From Halorientalis pallida (GTDB taxonomy: Archaea > Halobacteriota > Halobacteria > Halobacteriales > Haloarculaceae), in assembly GCF_004118325.1 (NCBI RefSeq), contig NZ_RDFA01000001.1:594389-658388 (forward strand): a stretch of 64,000 bases of DNA. Direction: 5' to 3'. The position numbers and the translations under genes are program-made. Below, piece by piece: positions 59,962 through 64,000 of the stretch. Positions within the stretch are counted from its first letter, which is position 1; every line of letters starts with the position of its first letter. The notes beneath the pieces were generated by a model. It was not told the origin of the DNA, searched no databases, and saw only the letters and a program-made list of their open reading frames with translations.

Positions 59962-60621
59962 TTAGCGGCCATAGATGGGCCGGAACGACCGGACGACTCG
60001 CTCCGTGACGTGCGTGTACGCCTCGGGGCAGGGGTCGCCCCCCGCGACGGTGGCCTTCGCTTCGAGTTCGTAGTTACCGTCCGGTCCGGCGGCGCCGAAC
60101 AGCCTGATCTCGCCGCCCTCGTACCGGAGGACCGCCACCGTGCGCTCGCTCCCGTCGTAGCCGACGGTCCCGCCGTCCACGTAGCGATCGTCCCCCAGAT
60201 AGCGCGCGCCGCGGTCCACGTCGCCGCCGTAGGGCCCGCGCTGAGCCACGGTCAGCAGGGAGTAGTACTGATCCTCGACCGGGCCCGGATAGCCGACGCT
60301 GAGGACCGTCCCCGACTCGCTCTCGGCCGCGTAGTCGACAGTCCCGCCCATCGGATAGGCGAAGGTGGCGACCGCGACCGGGCCAGCGTAGCGCCGGTCG
60401 GTGTCGCCGAAGACGCTGGCGCAACTCCCGGCGAGACTCGTGCCGGCCCGGCCCCCGTCGGTCCCACCTGGCACGTCGCTCCCGGCCCCGTCGCGCGTGG
60501 GCGTTCCGCCCGCCGCGTCTCCGTCGGCGGTGTCGGCGCTCGTACACCCGGCCAGCGCCCCGACGGCGAGTCCGGCCAGCGCGTGGCGACGCGTGAGCCA
60601 GGGCCCGCTCGCTTCGTCCAT
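59962..60621 (-). CDS. Tat-exported lipoprotein, paralogue of the one at 36.8 kb
   Basis: A 219-residue protein ([20 protein letters not shown]). TRRHALAG is the twin-arginine motif and ALAGC the lipobox near residue 26. After a Gly/Asp/Thr-rich linker the mature domain begins [75 protein letters not shown] and [13 protein letters not shown]. The order Cys-(D)T(E)-RY-VATFxYP and a late Cys matches the lipoprotein at 36792-37595. Unknown surface function. Confidence 0.8.
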   Translation of the reverse strand: MDEASGPWLTRRHALAGLAVGALAGCTSADTADGDAAGGTPTRDGAGSDVPGGTDGGRAGTSLAGSCASVFGDTDRRYAGPVAVATFAYPMGGTVDYAAESESGTVLSVGYPGPVEDQYYSLLTVAQRGPYGGDVDRGARYLGDDRYVDGGTVGYDGSERTVAVLRYEGGEIRLFGAAGPDGNYELEAKATVAGGDPCPEAYTHVTERVVRSFRPIYGR

Positions 60622-60695
60622 GCCTCCTCGAGAGCGCGAGGCGAAATAAGACTATCTCGCCGCGGACGCCGGGGTGAGTGGGCGACGCCCCGAAG

Positions 60696-61055
60696 TCACT
60701 CCGCCGAGGCCTCCTCGCCGTAGTAGGACTCGTACCCCTCGAGCGTCGCCTGACGCCGTTCGCGCGCAGCCTCGGTCATCATGTCCGGTGTCCACTGCAT
60801 CCCGTTGTCCGTGTCGACGGTGACCGACTCGACACCGCCGAGGGGTTCGACGCGGGACTCGATCTCCTCGATGAAGTACGGCACCATGTGGCAGGCCGGC
60901 GTCGTCAGTCGGAACGCGACTCGAACCTGGCCCTCGGTCACCTCGACGGTATCGACGAGTCCCATCTCGACCACGTCGAGGTTCGAACCGGTCGCGGCGG
61001 TGCAGGGATCGACGATCTCCCGGAGTTCCTCGCGGACGCGCGCTTCGGTCGTCAC
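60696..61055 (-). CDS. MIP18/PaaD-type metal-sulfur cluster biosynthesis protein (DUF59)
   Basis: A 119-residue protein from GTG 61055, overlapping the amidohydrolase stop by 4 bases. The DUF59 fold is visible: VREELREIVDPCTAATGSNL, VVEMGLVDTVEVTEGQVRVA, FRLTTPACHMVPYFIEEIES and VESVTVDTDNGMQWTPDMM. The cysteine in TTPACHM is the family's conserved one, used in iron-sulfur transfer. Coupling to an amidohydrolase suggests a specific role for that enzyme or pathway rather than general cluster assembly; this is inference. Confidence 0.9.
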   Translation of the reverse strand: MTTEARVREELREIVDPCTAATGSNLDVVEMGLVDTVEVTEGQVRVAFRLTTPACHMVPYFIEEIESRVEPLGGVESVTVDTDNGMQWTPDMMTEAARERRQATLEGYESYYGEEASAE

Positions 61056-62116
61056 GCCACCACCTCGAACGGCGTCGTCGAGTAGGGCGCTTCGAGCGGG
61101 CCCGCGTACTCGTCGTCGCCGATCGACGCCTGCAGTTCGTCCAGGTCGAAGCCGTGGGCCTCCGCGAGGTTCGCGCCGACCATCTTGCGTTTGTCCTCCT
61201 CGGTGATCGTGAATGTCCCGTCGCGGGACTCCATCTCCGGGAAGTCGAGGTTCCAGAACGATTCGAGCAGGAGTCGCGGGTGGTACTGGGGCGTCCCACA
61301 GCCCCACATGATCTTGTCGGTGGCCTCCTTCCCACCGGCCCACAGCAGGTTCGCCATGGTCTCGACGAAGGCGTCGGGCCGGGTGGCGGCGTCGGCCGCG
61401 GTGATCTCGAGGTTGACGTAGACGTTGTCGTGTTCGGCGATCCGGTAGCCGGTCTCCTCCGCGAGGATGAACCCGCCGTGGACGATCTCGAAGTTGAGGT
61501 CCGGGAAGCTCTCGGCGGCCTCCTTCACGTCCTCGACGCGGTAGGGGTCGAGGGGGACGTTCCCGAACGGGACGGCCTTGTGGACCGCGATCACGTCCAG
61601 ACCGAGGTCGGCGGCCCGTTCCCACAGCGGAAAGGCCTGCTCGGGGTCGTCCATCTGGAACCCGTGGTGGCCGTCGTCGCTCCAGTAGGAGGGGTACACC
61701 TTCACGCCGTGGGCCCCGAACGCGTCGACCTGCCGGGCGAGTTCGTCTCCGGGGTCGTCCATGCCGATGATGTCGACGCTGGCGAGCGGGGCACTCCGGT
61801 CGGGGTGGGCCTCGACGAACCGCTCGCCTTTCTCCAGCGCGGTCAGGCCGTCCTCGAAGATGGTGATCGACTGGGGGTGAAAGACGGTGAAGTCGACCTG
61901 GCTCTCGCGAAAGAGCATGTTCGCGGTCACCTGCGGGTCCCAGTCGGTCAGGAACGACTCCTCTGTCCGCTGGTAGCCATCCGGCATCGCCTTCTCCTGG
62001 CCGGTCATCAGATCGACCACGGGCTGGGCGTACCGCTCGATGGCGTAGTTCGACGGGTGCAGGTTGTACGCGTGTGATACCGCGTCGGCGACGAACACGT
62101 CGTCCAGGGATGTCAT
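61052..62116 (-). CDS. Amidohydrolase family protein
   Basis: A 354-residue TIM-barrel hydrolase from ATG 62116 (MTSLDDVFVADAVSHAYNLH). Residues typical of the ACMSD/2-pyrone dicarboxylate branch: DAVSHAYNLHPSNY near the start (one metal His), SQVDFTVFHPQSITIFEDGL, GAHGVKVYPSYWSDDGHHGF, LDVIAVHKAVPFGNVPLDPY, NFEIVHGGFILAEETG and KIMWGCGTPQYHPRL. An upstream in-frame extension of 42 codons is rejected as it crosses a GC-rich promoter gap. It may decarboxylate or hydrolyse an aromatic or amide substrate. It is the first gene of a pair with the MIP18-type protein. Confidence 0.9.
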   Translation of the reverse strand: MTSLDDVFVADAVSHAYNLHPSNYAIERYAQPVVDLMTGQEKAMPDGYQRTEESFLTDWDPQVTANMLFRESQVDFTVFHPQSITIFEDGLTALEKGERFVEAHPDRSAPLASVDIIGMDDPGDELARQVDAFGAHGVKVYPSYWSDDGHHGFQMDDPEQAFPLWERAADLGLDVIAVHKAVPFGNVPLDPYRVEDVKEAAESFPDLNFEIVHGGFILAEETGYRIAEHDNVYVNLEITAADAATRPDAFVETMANLLWAGGKEATDKIMWGCGTPQYHPRLLLESFWNLDFPEMESRDGTFTITEEDKRKMVGANLAEAHGFDLDELQASIGDDEYAGPLEAPYSTTPFEVVA

Positions 62117-62376
62117 GATCGAACGTAACACAGTTCTGCCGGTTAAGCCCTCCCCGCGAAGCCTGAGGGCTACTAAACCGGCCAGGCCGGGAACTGTCGA
62201 TACGCCCGAATTTCCCGGTCGATGTGACGGATCGGACAGCATTCACGTCGGAACCGACCGTACGTGTCTATTCGTCCACTATGATAGTTGTTGTCAAGCT
62301 ATTCGTATAGAAAATATCGGTATTTGAAAACAGATGCGCAACCCTTAACCGTGTACCCGATGTTCGTTTAGTTGCA
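62117..62376. other. Divergent promoter region of the amidohydrolase and cold-shock genes
   Basis: Its second half is AT-rich (AGCTATTCGTATAGAAAATA near 62300). CCCTTAACC at 62343-62350, 27 bases before ATG 62377, is the likely TATA region of the cold-shock gene. No gene seen. Confidence 0.5.
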
Positions 62377-62571
62377 ATGGCAAACGGTAAGGTTGATTTC
62401 TTCAACGACACTGGCGGTTACGGCTTTATTGACACAGAGGACGCGGACGAGGACGTTTTCTTCCACATGGAGGACGTTGGCGGCGAGGACCTCACCGAGG
62501 GGACCGAGATCGAGTTCGACATCGAGCAGGCCGAGAAGGGCCCGCGCGCGTCGAACGTCGTTCGTACGTAA
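62377..62571 (+). CDS. Cold-shock protein, CspA family (third copy)
   Basis: A 64-residue cold-shock domain with the same motifs as the pair at 13.6-14.0 kb (VDFFNDTGGYGFID, DVFFHMEDVGG) but differing in the middle and end (EDLTEGTEIEFDIEQAEKGP). The first 80 bases and the eight bases before the ATG are close to those of the gene at 13640, so it is a dispersed paralogue that kept its 5' region. RNA chaperone role as for the family. Confidence 0.95.
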   Translation: MANGKVDFFNDTGGYGFIDTEDADEDVFFHMEDVGGEDLTEGTEIEFDIEQAEKGPRASNVVRT

Positions 62572-62666
62572 CTCGTTTCGTACCGTCGCCACACGGCGAC
62601 ACACACAATTTCGTTTCTTTCGACGCTTGGGTTCGAGCGACGGCTACGGTGATCGGTCCCGGCCGC

Positions 62667-63272
62667 TCACGTGACCACGAGGACGAGGAAAAACAGGAGG
62701 ACGGCCTCGTTGACGAGCCACGCGTTGGTCTCCATCGCGTCGCGAACCCGGGGGAGTGCCTGCTCGGCCCGCTCGCCCAGTGTCAGGACGGCGAGTGACG
62801 GGAGCGCCAGGAGCAGCAGGGTGGCGGCGACGAACCCGAGCGCGTCCGTCCAGGGACGGCCTTCGGCGGCGAGGAAGGATCCGACCGCCGCCGAGGTGAG
62901 GAGATCGGTCGGGAAGAAGCCGAGCAGGAGGAACCCCAGCCGGAACGAAAAGCGCGGGGACGCCGTGCCGAGCCGGCCCATCCACTCCGGGGGTTCGGCC
63001 GTCTCCCGTGTCCAGAAGACGTACCCCACGGCGAGTACGATGGCGGCGACGGCGACCGCTTCGAGGACGGGCCGCGACCGGTCACCGCCGGCGAACTCGA
63101 TTCCCGAGACGTAGACGATCCCGACGACGAGCGAGATCGATAGCGCCGCGCCCAGCAGGTAGGCGGCCGAGTTGCGCCGCCAGCGCCCGCTCGTCGCGAG
63201 AAAGATGGCACTCAGAAACTGCGGGCCGGCGACCATCACGATTGCGAGCGGGAGGACCGTGCGGAGGCTCAT
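62667..63272 (-). CDS. GAP-family integral membrane protein
   Basis: A 201-residue protein with six helices: LPLAIVMVAGPQFLSAIFLA, AAYLLGAALSISLVVGIVYV, LEAVAVAAIVLAVGYVFWT, FSFRLGFLLLGFFPTDLLTS, LGFVAATLLLLALPSLAVLT and AWLVNEAVLLFFLVLVV. The pattern of the first helix and the FPTDLL turn resembles the GAP (Sap, LysE-like) family that exports lipids or small molecules in actinobacteria. Substrate here unknown. It is convergent with the cold-shock gene. Confidence 0.78.
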   Translation of the reverse strand: MSLRTVLPLAIVMVAGPQFLSAIFLATSGRWRRNSAAYLLGAALSISLVVGIVYVSGIEFAGGDRSRPVLEAVAVAAIVLAVGYVFWTRETAEPPEWMGRLGTASPRFSFRLGFLLLGFFPTDLLTSAAVGSFLAAEGRPWTDALGFVAATLLLLALPSLAVLTLGERAEQALPRVRDAMETNAWLVNEAVLLFFLVLVVT

Positions 63273-63362
63273 ACTGAGGCGGAGGAACGATGGGACGCTG
63301 AACGGAAGAGAAAGATCTCCTTACCGGCCCTCCCTGCCCCGACCCACGGCCCCTTCGAACCA

Positions 63363-63373
63363 AACTATATATC
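63363..63373 (+). promoter_or_regulatory. TATA-like element before the partial lipoprotein gene
   Basis: AACTATATATC lies about 29 bases before ATG 63397, the right distance for a nearly leaderless transcript. Confidence 0.6.
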
Positions 63374-63396
63374 AGTGAAAACTATCGTGTCGATGT

Positions 63397-64000
63397 ATGC
63401 AGACGAGACGGGAACTGCTCGGGGGTATCGCGGGGGCATCGGCGCTGCTGGCGGGGTGTCAGGGGGCACCGCGCTCGTCGACGGGAACCCGAACCGGGGA
63501 CGCGCCGGCGACGCGAACCGACCGAACGGCGGGGGGGAATGCGACCGGGACTGGGGACGAACCCCAACTACGGCCTGGCATCGGGGGTGTGGGAACCGAC
63601 CTCGCGCGGTGGGTTCCAGCGCGAACGGTTCCGGCGTTCGTCTCGGGAGTCACGGAACCCGAGACGGGGGCGTCCTACGCTACGGCCATCGACGTGCCGG
63701 CGATTCTGGAGTACGCCGACACCCTCGGGACGCCACAGGAGGACCAGAGCGTCTTCGACCCGGCGACCAGCGAGGGACGACCGGGCGTGGACCTGACCGA
63801 GAGCCTGTACATCAAGGCGGGCCCGACGGACGCGCCGTACTTTTTCCTCTTCGACGGCGGGGTCGAGCGGTCGACCCGCGTCGACGCGTTGACCGGGAAC
63901 CCGAACCTGTCGGAACGCGGGACGGTCGAGGGGTTCACCGTCGTCGCCGCCGAAGACGCCGGTGCCTACGCGGTCGCCGGCTCGACACAGGTCGCCGCCG
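63397..64000 (+). CDS. Tat lipoprotein, partial (C-terminus outside window)
   Basis: The frame from ATG 63397 is open to the right edge; about 201 residues are visible. TRRELLGGIAGASALLAGC is a twin-arginine signal with lipobox LAGC near residue 21. A Thr/Gly/Arg-rich linker is followed by an alpha-beta domain: TDLARWVPARTVPAFVSGVT, YATAIDVPAILEYADTLGTP, YFFLFDGGVERSTRVDALTG and GFTVVAAEDAGAYAVAGSTQ. No family recognised. Confidence 0.78.
   Translation, partial: MQTRRELLGGIAGASALLAGCQGAPRSSTGTRTGDAPATRTDRTAGGNATGTGDEPQLRPGIGGVGTDLARWVPARTVPAFVSGVTEPETGASYATAIDVPAILEYADTLGTPQEDQSVFDPATSEGRPGVDLTESLYIKAGPTDAPYFFLFDGGVERSTRVDALTGNPNLSERGTVEGFTVVAAEDAGAYAVAGSTQVAA

Noticed and set aside
60696-62246. 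516-codon minus-strand frame joining the MIP18-type protein to upstream sequence
   Set aside because: Only its last 119 codons are the real gene; the rest is an out-of-frame reading of the amidohydrolase gene.
1-64000. CRISPR array, rRNA, tRNA or intein
   Set aside because: No regularly spaced direct repeats, no rRNA or tRNA sequence, and no intein splice motifs were seen in the genes read.

Overview
The window is a stretch of haloarchaeal (class Halobacteria) chromosome. Reasons: nearly all proteins are strongly acidic and GC-rich at third codon positions; the gene content is archaeal (aIF5A, aIF1A, DnaG-type primase, deoxyhypusine synthase, archaeal cis-prenyltransferase, AhbA/AhbB haem pathway, PGF-type surface-protein anchor); start codons are often GTG; several TATA boxes lie about 25 bases before the start codon (leaderless genes); and most exported proteins carry Tat signals with a lipobox. 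The genus cannot be fixed from this window. I see no rRNA, tRNA or CRISPR array. Both ends cut through genes.

Layout. 1-7.7 kb: two membrane proteins (one partial, one MscS-like), a DCC-family redox protein, pdxS, a DUF1405 membrane protein, an exported PQQ-type propeller, a CARF-like/winged-helix regulator and a CsaA-like protein. 7.9-14.6 kb: dnaG, an acetyltransferase, a DUF92 membrane protein, a lipoprotein, two cis-prenyltransferase paralogues side by side, a tandem pair of cold-shock genes and a DUF5778-like gene. 14.6-17.7 kb: haem operon (fused siroheme decarboxylase, precorrin-2 dehydrogenase, hemA). 17.7-29.3 kb: MFS transporter, pterin dehydratase with an LWR-salt protein, DUF547 protein, a Tes/TrsS-like radical SAM enzyme with a methyltransferase, acetoacetate-decarboxylase-like protein, HAD phosphatase, and two moeA genes joined by a tiny membrane-protein gene. 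29.4-36.5 kb: Hsp20, ABC1 kinase, a winged-helix/membrane pair, an exported hydrolase, MaoC, aIF5A with agmatinase, and a zinc-finger protein. 36.8-48.5 kb: a lipoprotein, a 1547-residue surface protein with seven repeated modules, Nif3-like protein, YchF/Obg-type GTPase, patatin, deoxyhypusine synthase. 48.7-51.2 kb: CDP-glycerol-type glycerophosphotransferase, nucleotidyltransferase and glycerophosphodiesterase.

51,337-56,157 is the most foreign part: a compact integrated element of about 4.8 kb, bounded by an 11-base direct repeat that coincides with sharp changes in base composition on both sides. It holds a complete tyrosine recombinase with an overlapping upstream RHH/coiled-coil partner gene, a truncated second copy of the recombinase in opposite orientation, a RelE/RHH toxin-antitoxin pair with a perfect operator palindrome, and three AT-rich genes of unknown function. 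56.2-64 kb returns to GC-rich core: a large Tat lipoprotein, a methyltransferase, aIF1A, a lipoprotein related to the one at 36.8 kb, an amidohydrolase/MIP18-type pair, a third cold-shock gene, a GAP-family membrane protein and a partial lipoprotein.

Functional links. aIF5A, agmatinase and deoxyhypusine synthase form one protein-modification pathway. The three haem genes take precorrin-2/sirohaem towards haem and supply 5-aminolevulinate precursor. The 48.7-51.2 kb genes look like a set for building and degrading glycerol-phosphate-type polymers. The element at 51.3-56.2 kb is the best candidate for an undescribed mobile system.
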